Positions 1 to 5,994 of a DNA stretch of 5,994 bases are shown here, piece after piece. The notes under the pieces were generated by a model. The model made no database searches. It had not been told where the DNA came from and was given only the letters and a program-made list of their open reading frames with translations. Position 1 is the stretch's first letter. The number at the start of each line of letters is the position of its first letter. The position numbers were made by a program, and so were the translations under genes. This DNA comes from Chitinophagaceae bacterium (lineage in GTDB: Bacteria > Bacteroidota > Bacteroidia > Chitinophagales > Chitinophagaceae), in assembly GCA_017989935.1 (NCBI GenBank), contig JAGNOY010000138.1, forward strand, positions 1 to 5,994, written 5' to 3'.

Positions 1-26
1 TAATGCAGCTTTAAAAAATCCTACGT

Positions 27-335
27 TTATGCTTGATTCAGTTCCACCCAAGCATTGATACCTCCAGTTAGATTTTTTGTATTTGTAAAACCCATTTGAT
101 CTAACATGGCACAAGCTTGCATTGAACGTACTCCACTTCTGCAATGCACAATCACCTCATGCTCTTTCCAATCTTCAATCTCATCAACTTGCATATTCAT
201 AATTTGGCCCAATGGAATTAGCTTGGCACCCATATTCACTTCCGCATATTCTGATGGCTCTCGAACATCTAAAATAAATAATTCCTCTCCTGCTTCTTTT
301 CTTGCTTTTAACTCAGCTACTGAGATTGTTTGCAT
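27..335 (-). CDS. Single-domain rhodanese-like sulfurtransferase
   Basis: This is a complete 102-residue protein made of one rhodanese domain, similar in size to GlpE-type stand-alone rhodaneses (about 108 residues). The visible signatures are the LDVREPSEY segment (residues 22-30), the active-site loop CRSGVR (65-70) with catalytic Cys65, and GGINAW near the end (91-96). A six-residue loop starting with Cys and containing two arginines is typical of sulfurtransferases that carry a persulfide; Cdc25-like phosphatases have a longer loop. No signal peptide or membrane segment is present, so it should be cytoplasmic. The ATG at 335 lies 3 bp after the stop of the upstream T9SS-sorted gene, so it is probably the last gene visible in that operon. 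The physiological sulfur donor and acceptor cannot be read from the sequence. The resemblance to rhodanese tails of MoeB/ThiF proteins does not by itself tie it to moaA in this window. Confidence 0.93.
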   Translation of the reverse strand: MQTISVAELKARKEAGEELFILDVREPSEYAEVNMGAKLIPLGQIMNMQVDEIEDWKEHEVIVHCRSGVRSMQACAMLDQMGFTNTKNLTGGINAWVELNQA

Positions 336-338
336 AGT

Positions 339-2180
339 TTACTTTTTAATAAATTGATTAACTCGTTTATGTCCTTGCTGATCTATACAAGATATAAAAT
401 AAATTCCAGTGCTTAAACCAGCTAATGGTATGGTGGGCAATTGCTTATCCAAATTCCCTTGCATTTTCAATTGACCATTCAAATCGAATATTTTATATCG
501 GCTCCATTTTGTTGTTGATTTAATCCACAACTGATCATCGACCGGATTAGGATATAAAACCAATTCTGTATTCGAAATCTGTGTTGGGTTTACAATACTT
601 GGTGTAAAATACTGTCCTACCATAGGTCGCATCATCACACTACCACTTGCGCTAGAGGTGGCCCAAGTGCCATCTACATTATAATATAAGTATTGAGCAT
701 TCGTTTGATTATTTACATCCAATCCATAATACAAACTATCACTCCCAAAATTCGCAGGTTGAGTAATCCCTAAAAAATAGGTGCCTTTTTGCAAGGCCAC
801 AGGATTAGTAAAAGCATAGGTCGTAAAACCATTTAAATTCGAGTCATACATTACTTGAAACAAATCTTCTTGCTGAATGATAGAGTCGTTTGTCGCCCCA
901 CTCCCTAATGAATTGTATAAAGCAATAGAAAAGAACTTTCCAGCAGCTGAAGGCAATTGAGGACCAAAATGTATCATCAAGCCTCTTAAGGTATCCGCTT
1001 CATTTAATGTAAATTGCAAAGCAGTTTTTGAAGGATTGTTAAAAGCCGGCAATAAAAAATAAGACTTTTCAGCACTACCATCATCATAAGCAAAATAATT
1101 ATCAAAAATAGCATCTCTACTTATGGTGTCATTTTGTCTTCGATCTTGTGAACTGATAGGGTCGAAATAGTATTTATTTCTAATTACCACCTTACTCTTT
1201 GTTGTCGGAGCTGTATAGTTTATAGGATAAGTAGGTATTGCTTGAGTAATGCTCGATTTTGCGCCTATTAACTGCTGCGGTAATTGGGCATTAGAAATTG
1301 GCGTATTGGATATAAACTCAAAAGCCTGATGATGGGTTGTTTCGTTATTTGCTAGATTATTAAAATTACGAATTTCAAGTGCTTGGTTTTGCGAAACTTC
1401 GTTAGCTTGATTGGCCATAAAATGTCTATATGGCATGGAGCTATATGGAAATAAAATTGAACCTGGCTCCACTGTAAACGCTACATCATTCATGATACTA
1501 TCTGACTTCGATCTGTTGGCGTCTAATTTTACATAATCTATATTCCAAATATCATCATTCGTGTTCATCGAAGCGATATTTACAAACCTAAACTGAAAAC
1601 TATCATGTAAGTATTGCGGATCAGTCACTTCATTCAATACAATTCTAAAAGGCTGTAATGGTGTACCTCTTGCTTCCCAAATTCTATCCCAATTATTGTC
1701 AGTGTCTCTAAAATACAAAAATAAACTATCTAAATTTTCAGGAGCAAAACCTAAGCCTTGAGGCTGATAGAAAAAACTTAAAAAAATATTACTAGTTGGC
1801 AAATAGGTAGATAAGTCAATTGGTTTTGAAGTTAAGCTATCCACAGGCCCTGAAGAGAAAAACGAAGGATAATAGGGCCTGCCTTTAGAATTTAATCCAT
1901 CAAAAGTGGCCACCCCTCTTGTAACTGGTGTAGCACTCATAGTATTGTTTATATATACCATTTTGTCTTCCCACAAAGTTGGATCTGGATAAGGCCCGGG
2001 ATAAGAAAAATCATCAATGAATGGCAAAGTCAATCTTGTTTTCTTAGATGCAAATTCCTGAGTAGCCTTCTCCAACATTGGATTGTAACCCAAAGGCACT
2101 ATCATTTCCTGAGCTTTGACCACGACTGGCAAAACAAACAAGCAAATGACAGCTTCTAAAATTAATTTGATTTTACTCAC
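339..2180 (-). CDS. Secreted protein with T9SS type A C-terminal sorting domain
   Basis: The 613-residue product begins with a clear Sec signal peptide: lysines at 3 and 5, a hydrophobic core at about 7-21, and a likely cleavage after VKA (21-23). The C-terminal 75 residues match a type A T9SS sorting domain: YPNP (543-546), a KIFDLNGQ strand (563-570), LSTGIYFISC (589-598) and a basic end, FIKK. In this pathway the protein crosses the outer membrane and the domain is removed by the PorU-type sortase. The region between is beta-rich. Residues 55-220 (FIDDFS near the start, IWNIDYVKLD near the end) resemble a lectin- or MAM-like jellyroll, and a second beta region follows YDDGSAEKSYFL (365-376). 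No catalytic motif is recognised, so the function is unknown. The start is GTG: the codon before it is the PASTA gene's stop, and only this start retains the signal peptide, since the next Met (26) lies beyond the predicted cleavage site. Confidence 0.88.
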   Translation of the reverse strand: MSKIKLILEAVICLFVLPVVVKAQEMIVPLGYNPMLEKATQEFASKKTRLTLPFIDDFSYPGPYPDPTLWEDKMVYINNTMSATPVTRGVATFDGLNSKGRPYYPSFFSSGPVDSLTSKPIDLSTYLPTSNIFLSFFYQPQGLGFAPENLDSLFLYFRDTDNNWDRIWEARGTPLQPFRIVLNEVTDPQYLHDSFQFRFVNIASMNTNDDIWNIDYVKLDANRSKSDSIMNDVAFTVEPGSILFPYSSMPYRHFMANQANEVSQNQALEIRNFNNLANNETTHHQAFEFISNTPISNAQLPQQLIGAKSSITQAIPTYPINYTAPTTKSKVVIRNKYYFDPISSQDRRQNDTISRDAIFDNYFAYDDGSAEKSYFLLPAFNNPSKTALQFTLNEADTLRGLMIHFGPQLPSAAGKFFSIALYNSLGSGATNDSIIQQEDLFQVMYDSNLNGFTTYAFTNPVALQKGTYFLGITQPANFGSDSLYYGLDVNNQTNAQYLYYNVDGTWATSSASGSVMMRPMVGQYFTPSIVNPTQISNTELVLYPNPVDDQLWIKSTTKWSRYKIFDLNGQLKMQGNLDKQLPTIPLAGLSTGIYFISCIDQQGHKRVNQFIKK

Positions 2181-3323
2181 TTATTCAAATTCATTTTTGA
2201 TATTATCTTCAGAACCTTTTACCCCTGATTCTTTCGGCTTAGTAGGCTTCGGTTTGGGTTTTTGATAAGGCTTTTCGCTAACGAGATTTTCTTTGCTTTT
2301 ATTGTCCTTCAATTTATTAGCACCCTGTGCTTTTAAATCCTTAACATTCTTATCATTCAAATTTTTTGCATCCTTACTTTTAGGCACCAAATTATCTTTT
2401 TCTTTACGATTATCCGGGGCATTCATACCTGGTACTGTTCTTCGTTTAGGCAAGGTGTCTTTTGATGTGGGTACAAGGGTATTTACAGGATCAATTTCAT
2501 TTGAATCTTTTACAGCTTCATTTTCTCCCAATAATTTTTGTGAGCCAGGTTGATTTTTCTGAATTAATTCTGTTGAAGGACTTTGTGTGATTCTTAAGTC
2601 TATCAAATCGCCAGACAAGATTGAATTTTTAAAATCTAATTCATTCAAAGCTTCTGGTTGTTGCATAAATACAATGGCATTCATTGAATCCGTGATTGTT
2701 CCTTCCCAAACAGCATTTGGTGTTAAATTCAGATTTTGAATAATGGTTTTCGCCTCACCCCATGTCATACCAATTAAATTAGGTACATCTTGCATATCAG
2801 ACAAACCTTCACCAATCACTAAATCCACTCGACTTCCAAAAGGAACCAAGGTGCCCGGAGCTACTTGCTTGCCATTGACCCATTGTTCCAACACAGCTCC
2901 TGCCGCTACATCAGGTCTGTATGTGGTGTCACCCATTACCAAACGATAACTTTGCATGGTAAGCAATGCATTTCTAAATGAAGTATTTACCAAATTCGGC
3001 ATCTGAATAGACGGAGGCGTTTTTCTATTTACAGTAATAAAAATTGTTCTCCCTTCCTTTACAGTGGCGCCCGCTTCAGGCTCTTGAAACAACACTTCTA
3101 ATGGATCTTTATAAGATTGATAGGTAGAATCAATTTTTATTCGAAACCCCTTATTGCCTAAAATTTGCAATGCTTCCTTCATTTTTTTGCCTTGTAAATT
3201 TGGTACGGTTGTTTCTTTTCCATGATTTGTCAAATAATTCAACGAACTAAAAAACAAAAACAACAATCCTGTGACCACAAGAATGGCTAAGAATAAATTA
3301 AATAACAAGGATCTTTTAAGCAC
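2181..3323 (-). CDS. Membrane-anchored three-PASTA-domain protein
   Basis: This 380-residue protein has basic residues at 3-4 followed by one hydrophobic segment (about 5-28), read as an uncleaved signal anchor with the rest in the periplasm. Three PASTA repeats follow at about 38-99, 105-171 and 178-246. Each opens with a V/M-P-N-L motif (VPNL at 40, MPNL at 108, VPNL at 180), then a helix and terminal beta strands. Residues from about 250 to the end are low-complexity and rich in Lys, Asn and Asp, with a KPKPKPTKPK stretch (355-364) and imperfect LVPxSKD repeats at 283-289 and 312-318. PASTA domains elsewhere are attached to Ser/Thr kinases or penicillin-binding proteins and bind peptidoglycan; here neither partner domain is present. 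The gene lies 93 bp after ddl, which fits a cell-wall role (inference). The GTG start at 3323 is chosen because there is no in-frame ATG between it and an upstream TAG, and a later start would damage the anchor. Confidence 0.9.
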   Translation of the reverse strand: MLKRSLLFNLFLAILVVTGLLFLFFSSLNYLTNHGKETTVPNLQGKKMKEALQILGNKGFRIKIDSTYQSYKDPLEVLFQEPEAGATVKEGRTIFITVNRKTPPSIQMPNLVNTSFRNALLTMQSYRLVMGDTTYRPDVAAGAVLEQWVNGKQVAPGTLVPFGSRVDLVIGEGLSDMQDVPNLIGMTWGEAKTIIQNLNLTPNAVWEGTITDSMNAIVFMQQPEALNELDFKNSILSGDLIDLRITQSPSTELIQKNQPGSQKLLGENEAVKDSNEIDPVNTLVPTSKDTLPKRRTVPGMNAPDNRKEKDNLVPKSKDAKNLNDKNVKDLKAQGANKLKDNKSKENLVSEKPYQKPKPKPTKPKESGVKGSEDNIKNEFE

Positions 3324-3416
3324 TGATATTAAAAATTGTGGGTAAAAATAAGGTTTTTTAGGTGGCTAAAACTAGGGTTTAAGAAAAAAAAATAGGCTTG
3401 ATGCTTTTTTAACTTT

Positions 3417-4403
3417 TTAAACAAAACAAGCTTCTATCAATTCTCCATAAAATTCAACCAATGTTTTCCCTGAAGCCCTCACTTGCTGAGGAACAATGCT
3501 ATTCTCACTTTGCCCAGGAATTGTATTAATTTCTAAAAAATATAAGTCCCGACTTCCTTCTTCTAAAATAAAATCAACTCTGCAAATCCCCTTGCAATTC
3601 AAGATGGAATATATTTTTATAGCGGTTTCTTTAATTTGTTGCACATACTCATCTTCTAATTCGGCAGGTGTTACTTCATTACTCACCCCAGGTGTATACT
3701 TAGCTTCATAATCGAAAAATTCTTTAGAACTTATTATCTCAGTGAGTGGCAAGGCTTTAATTTCTCCGTGGGTTGCGTAGACACCAATGCTAAATTCACG
3801 TCCCTTCACAAATTCCTCTGCCATGGCCTGAGATTCGATAGAAAATACGGCCTCAATAGCAGGTTGTAATTCTTCTATTGTTTTCACTTTGGTGGTAGCC
3901 AAACTCGAACCACCCTCAGCAGGCTTAACAAATACAGGTAACGAAACCTGTTTGAGTATATCATTTACAGACAAAGGTCTTTCTTTCAAAATATGCACTG
4001 AATTGGCTACATGTACCACACCACTTTGTGCAATCACTCGATTACAAAATATTTTATTAAAAGTTAACCCCGAAACAATAGCCCCGCAAGAAGTAAATGG
4101 AATACCTAACATCTCAAAGTAACCTTGTAATTTCCCATCTTCGCCAGGCGTGCCATGTACAGCAATAAATACGGCATCAAACACAATTTTTTCACCTGAA
4201 ATAGTCAAGCTAAAATCTTTTCGGTCAACCTCAACTTGTTGGCCATCTTCCAATTGATGAGACCAATGTTCTCTATCCAAAATAATTTTATAGACATTAT
4301 ACACCGACTTATCAATATTATTTTCTATCGTGATGGCGGTTTTGATAGAAATGGCATATTCACCTGAATATCCACCAGCCACAAGGGCAATATTTTTCTT
4401 CAT
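3417..4403 (-). CDS. ddl: D-alanine--D-alanine ligase
   Basis: A 328-residue ATP-grasp enzyme that joins two D-alanines in the cytoplasm, using ATP, to give the terminal dipeptide of peptidoglycan precursors. The N-terminal domain has GGYSGEYAIS (10-19) with Glu15, and HGTPGEDGKLQGYFEMLGIP (83-102). The ATP-grasp part has FVKPAEGGSSL (158-168), EEFVKGREFSIGV (196-208) and DYEAKYTPG (231-239). Asp277 (CRVDF), Glu291 and Asn293 (LEINTIPG) are the expected magnesium ligands. Tyr236 matches the omega-loop tyrosine linked in characterised ligases to D-Ala-D-Ala specificity; D-lactate-type enzymes have Phe there. Departures from the common proteobacterial pattern are Asn116 where MDK is usual, GSSLA instead of GSSVG, and NTIPGQSENS instead of NTxPGMTxxS. 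The length is in the family's usual range. The ATG at 4403 keeps the conserved N-terminal loop close to the start. Ddl is probably the first gene of the PASTA/T9SS/rhodanese unit. Confidence 0.96.
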   Translation of the reverse strand: MKKNIALVAGGYSGEYAISIKTAITIENNIDKSVYNVYKIILDREHWSHQLEDGQQVEVDRKDFSLTISGEKIVFDAVFIAVHGTPGEDGKLQGYFEMLGIPFTSCGAIVSGLTFNKIFCNRVIAQSGVVHVANSVHILKERPLSVNDILKQVSLPVFVKPAEGGSSLATTKVKTIEELQPAIEAVFSIESQAMAEEFVKGREFSIGVYATHGEIKALPLTEIISSKEFFDYEAKYTPGVSNEVTPAELEDEYVQQIKETAIKIYSILNCKGICRVDFILEEGSRDLYFLEINTIPGQSENSIVPQQVRASGKTLVEFYGELIEACFV

Positions 4404-4428
4404 ATGGGGGAGAAATAAAATGAGCAGA

Positions 4429-4436
4429 CAAATCTA
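4429..4436 (-). promoter_or_regulatory. Candidate Bacteroidota -7 promoter element for ddl
   Basis: Read on the minus strand this is TAGATTTG, a full match to the Bacteroidota sigma-A -7 consensus TAnnTTTG, ending 25 bp before the ddl start codon. That would give a short leader of about 20 nt. The partner -33 element is poor: at the usual spacing of about 19-21 bp I find only TGG (4458-4460) where TTG is expected. It lies in the 101-bp gap between moaA and ddl, which fits ddl being transcribed separately from moaA. With only one good half-site the call is moderate. Confidence 0.45.
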
Positions 4437-4504
4437 CTATTTTATACTTCCTTTTCGCCATAGACCTCTTATTTTTTAAGAAGATTTTGGCATATCACTT
4501 CCTC

Positions 4505-5485
4505 TTACCCTCCAATCGAAATCATACTTCGATTGTCTAATTCGCTTGTGTCAATTTGTTCATAGTTAGAAGCCAATTGCCCGCCAAGCCAAGCTTGTTT
4601 TTGTTGTATATTTTTTGCGATCAAAGGAATAATATTTTCTCCTTGCCTAAAAGCAGTTAATAAATCAGTTTCATGTTTCGAAAACAAACAGTTTTTCAAT
4701 TTGCCATCAGCAGTCAAACGTATTCGATTACACGAACTACAAAACGGCGCAGTCATCGTGCTTATCACAGCAAATGTTCCCTGATGACCTTCAACTTGAT
4801 ATTTTTTGGTGGTATCATGCAGTTCATCTTGAAGCTTAATAAATGTATAGGCCGTTGACACAATCTCTAGTATTTCTTGATAAGTCAATACCCTTTTACT
4901 TTGCCATGCATTGTCCGTAAAGGGCATAAATTCTATAAATCGAATATGAATAGGCTTGTCTTTAGTCCATGCTACAAATCGATTGATTTCACTTTCGTTG
5001 ATGCCCTTCATAGCCACTACATTCACTTTTACCGAAAAGCCTTCTCGAACCAACAGTTCAATATTCTCAAATACCTGATTAAATTGATCTCGCTTAGTTA
5101 ATGCCAAAAAACGCATTGGATCAAGTGTATCCAAACTCACATTAATCGATTTCAAACCAGCTTCTTTAAATACATCAATAAATTTATGCACCAACACACC
5201 GTTAGTAGTCATGGTCAGTTTAACTGGAAGTTTTCCGAGCGCTTTAATGATTTTTCCAACATCTTTCCTGACCAAAGGTTCCCCGCCAGTCAGCCTGATT
5301 TTTGTTACACCCAACTCTACGAAGGTTTTGGCCATTGCCACTAGTTCATCCATTTGCATCAGGGCTGCATGAGGCGTAACGGCAATTTCTTCATCAGGCA
5401 TGCAATAAAAACACCTGAAATTACATGCATCTGTCAAGGAAATACGCAGGTAATTATGAAATCGTTGATGTGTATCTGTAAGCAT
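4505..5485 (-). CDS. moaA: GTP 3',8-cyclase MoaA (molybdenum cofactor biosynthesis)
   Basis: A 326-residue cytoplasmic radical-SAM enzyme, close to the usual length of about 330, that converts GTP to 3',8-cyclo-GTP in the first step of molybdopterin synthesis. The N-terminal radical-SAM cluster motif is Cys21-x3-Cys25-x2-Cys28 followed by MP, with Arg14 just ahead. TGGEPLVRKD (66-75), MTTNG (92-96) and NVSLDTLD (115-122) are the expected barrel motifs. The second 4Fe-4S cluster, which binds GTP, uses Cys249-x2-Cys252-x13-Cys266, and Arg254 and Arg256 fit the GTP-contacting arginines. The chain ends in Gly-Gly, the C-terminal tail required for activity in characterised MoaA proteins. No moaC, moaE, moeA or other cofactor gene is in the window. 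The gene follows the structured repeat at 5530-5650. Only a weak -7-like TATATTTA (5492-5499) lies ahead of it, and the ATG at 5485 needs no adjustment. Confidence 0.97.
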   Translation of the reverse strand: MLTDTHQRFHNYLRISLTDACNFRCFYCMPDEEIAVTPHAALMQMDELVAMAKTFVELGVTKIRLTGGEPLVRKDVGKIIKALGKLPVKLTMTTNGVLVHKFIDVFKEAGLKSINVSLDTLDPMRFLALTKRDQFNQVFENIELLVREGFSVKVNVVAMKGINESEINRFVAWTKDKPIHIRFIEFMPFTDNAWQSKRVLTYQEILEIVSTAYTFIKLQDELHDTTKKYQVEGHQGTFAVISTMTAPFCSSCNRIRLTADGKLKNCLFSKHETDLLTAFRQGENIIPLIAKNIQQKQAWLGGQLASNYEQIDTSELDNRSMISIGG

Positions 5486-5529
5486 GAAATGTAAATATAC
5501 TAAGCTTGTTTATGTTTGAGAAGAATTCC

Positions 5530-5650
5530 TTGGGCGTGCCCCTTCGCCCCCGAGGCGGATGGCTCAGGGTCAGGCTCTCGCTTCAATCCATAGCTTGTTT
5601 TGAAGAACAAGCTATGGGATTTCCGCTACGATCCTTCACGCATAGCTCCG
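5530..5650. repeat. GC-rich structured intergenic repeat-like element
   Basis: Between two AT-rich genes lies a non-coding block of sharply different composition: by hand count 37 of the 50 bases at 5531-5580 are G or C. It shows nested complementarity: GCGTG (5534-5538) with CACGC (5637-5641), GCGGA (5555-5559) with TCCGC (5622-5626), and a perfect 12-bp hairpin at the centre. It also has imperfect direct copies, CGCTTCAATCC (5579-5589) and CGCTACGATCC (5624-5634), plus two GGCTC words (5561-5565, 5573-5577). From memory, similar segments occur in intergenic regions of many Bacteroidota genomes, with conserved arms around a variable central hairpin; I cannot verify this here. No transposase is nearby. 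The boundaries are approximate. It may be a non-autonomous mobile repeat (REP- or MITE-like) or a structured RNA or terminator element between the glycosyltransferase and moaA. Confidence 0.6.
5588..5617. repeat. Perfect 12-bp inverted repeat (central hairpin of the intergenic element)
   Basis: CCATAGCTTGTT (5588-5599) and AACAAGCTATGG (5606-5617) are exact reverse complements separated by a 6-nt loop, TTGAAG. The same arm shares AGCTTGTTT with 5503-5511 and CATAGCT with 5641-5647, so pieces of it recur on both sides. No T-run follows the stem in either direction, so it is not a classical intrinsic terminator. A hairpin could still slow or stop transcription coming from the glycosyltransferase gene. 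Confidence 0.85.
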
Positions 5651-5671
5651 TATTTAGTTTACGTAAAGAAT

Positions 5672-5994
5672 TTATACCAAGTTCAAAATAGCCTTAAATA
5701 AATTAGTTTGTTCTTGAATATCTTTTTTGTCCATTAAATCATCCACAAATCGAATGATATTTTTTTGATATACTTCATCATCAATCACAGACAAGATGGC
5801 GTCTTTCAACAAACTAGGATTTTTTTCTAATTTAAATTTAGATACCATTTTGCCTATGCCCAAATGCTCGGCATACTTTAAATTCCACAATTGCTCTCCT
5901 TGCTCAGGCACACCAATCACAGGCTTCTTATTCAAAATACATTCACTTAATGTGTTTACTCCGCCATGTGTAACGACTAAATCTGCTAAAGGCA
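5672..5994 (-). CDS. UDP-glycosyltransferase-like protein, C-terminal fragment (runs off window edge)
   Basis: Only the last 106 or so residues are visible, and the reading frame is open to the window edge, so the true start lies outside. The visible part begins PLADLVVTHGGVNTLSE and continues through PVIGVPEQGEQLWN, then GIG. This is the donor-sugar binding signature of GT-B glycosyltransferases (HGG, N-T, E, then P and a terminal EQ..N), as in the GT1/UGT and YjiC/MGT-type families, where it holds the nucleotide-sugar. The remainder is a helical C-terminus ending LFKAILNLV. A possible TTG start at 5935 is rejected because it would cut through the middle of this motif. The acceptor and the sugar cannot be inferred. 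GT28-type enzymes share part of the motif and remain an alternative. The gene's stop is 186 bp before moaA, with the structured repeat between them. Confidence 0.88.
   Translation of the reverse strand, partial: PLADLVVTHGGVNTLSECILNKKPVIGVPEQGEQLWNLKYAEHLGIGKMVSKFKLEKNPSLLKDAILSVIDDEVYQKNIIRFVDDLMDKKDIQEQTNLFKAILNLV

Noticed and set aside
1..26. Sequence downstream of the rhodanese gene
   Set aside because: Only 26 bases are available, too short to show a gene or terminator.
2293..2949. Plus-strand open frames opposite the PASTA gene
   Set aside because: They are antisense shadows of a well-supported gene and show no recognisable protein features.
3356..3371. Hairpin TTTTAG/CTAAAA in the gap between ddl and the PASTA gene
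   Set aside because: It is only 6 bp and AT-rich, with no T-tract after it in the minus-strand direction. Such pairs are expected by chance in this AT-rich gap, which also lacks a convincing TAnnTTTG box.
4360..4461. Small minus-strand ORF of 33 codons starting at 4461 and overlapping the ddl start
   Set aside because: It starts upstream of the likely ddl promoter, overlaps ddl in another frame, and encodes no recognisable peptide. Chance is the simplest explanation.
4465..4483. Hairpin CTTCTTA/TAAGAGG with a 5-nt A loop just downstream of moaA
   Set aside because: It is a 7-bp, AT-rich stem with one wobble pair and no T-run after it on the transcribed strand, so it is too weak to call a terminator.
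5492..5499. TATATTTA as a -7 promoter element for moaA
   Set aside because: It lacks the final G of TAnnTTTG, has no TTG at the -33 spacing, and would place the transcription start at or next to the ATG.
5506..5691. Plus-strand open frame of 61 codons across the intergenic element
   Set aside because: It begins with TTG, consists almost wholly of the structured repeat, and overlaps the end of the glycosyltransferase gene. Its Arg/Leu-rich composition reflects the GC-rich repeat, so it looks spurious.
5933..5935. TTG as a start codon for a short 87-residue protein
   Set aside because: The frame stays open upstream to the window edge and encodes the HGG half of the donor-binding motif, so this is an internal leucine of a longer gene.

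Overview
The window looks like a piece of a Bacteroidota chromosome, probably from the Chitinophagales/Sphingobacteriales side, although the lineage is inference. The evidence is an AT-rich background, a protein with a C-terminal type IX secretion (T9SS) sorting domain, no Shine-Dalgarno sequences ahead of the genes, a TAnnTTTG-type -7 element upstream of ddl, and a Bacteroidota-flavoured Ddl sequence. Every supported gene is on the minus strand, so transcription runs from high to low coordinates.

In order of transcription: (1) 5994-5672 is the C-terminal end of a GT-B glycosyltransferase of the UDP-glycosyltransferase type, cut by the window edge. (2) 5671-5486 is an intergenic region holding a GC-rich, highly structured repeat-like element of about 120 bp with a perfect 12-bp hairpin at its centre. 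(3) 5485-4505 is moaA, the radical-SAM GTP 3',8-cyclase of molybdenum cofactor synthesis. (4) 4504-4404 is a gap carrying a good Bacteroidota -7 box. (5) 4403-3417 is ddl, D-alanine--D-alanine ligase. (6) After a 93-bp gap, 3323-27 holds three tightly packed genes: a membrane-anchored three-PASTA protein, a secreted T9SS-sorted protein and a single-domain rhodanese. The PASTA stop codon directly touches the GTG start of the next gene, in the same frame, and the rhodanese start is 3 bp after the T9SS gene's stop.

The ddl-to-rhodanese stretch probably behaves as one transcription unit. Ddl makes the D-Ala-D-Ala dipeptide of peptidoglycan precursors, and PASTA domains in other bacteria bind peptidoglycan or its fragments, so the first two genes share a cell-wall theme. 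The T9SS protein would be exported to the cell surface or medium. The rhodanese has no signal peptide and looks cytoplasmic. MoaA and the glycosyltransferase have no evident functional link to this group.

I see no new multigene system here. The items most worth a second look are the structured intergenic element at about 5530-5650, the same-frame stop/start junction between the PASTA and T9SS genes, and the kinase-less PASTA protein with a lysine-rich tail next to ddl.
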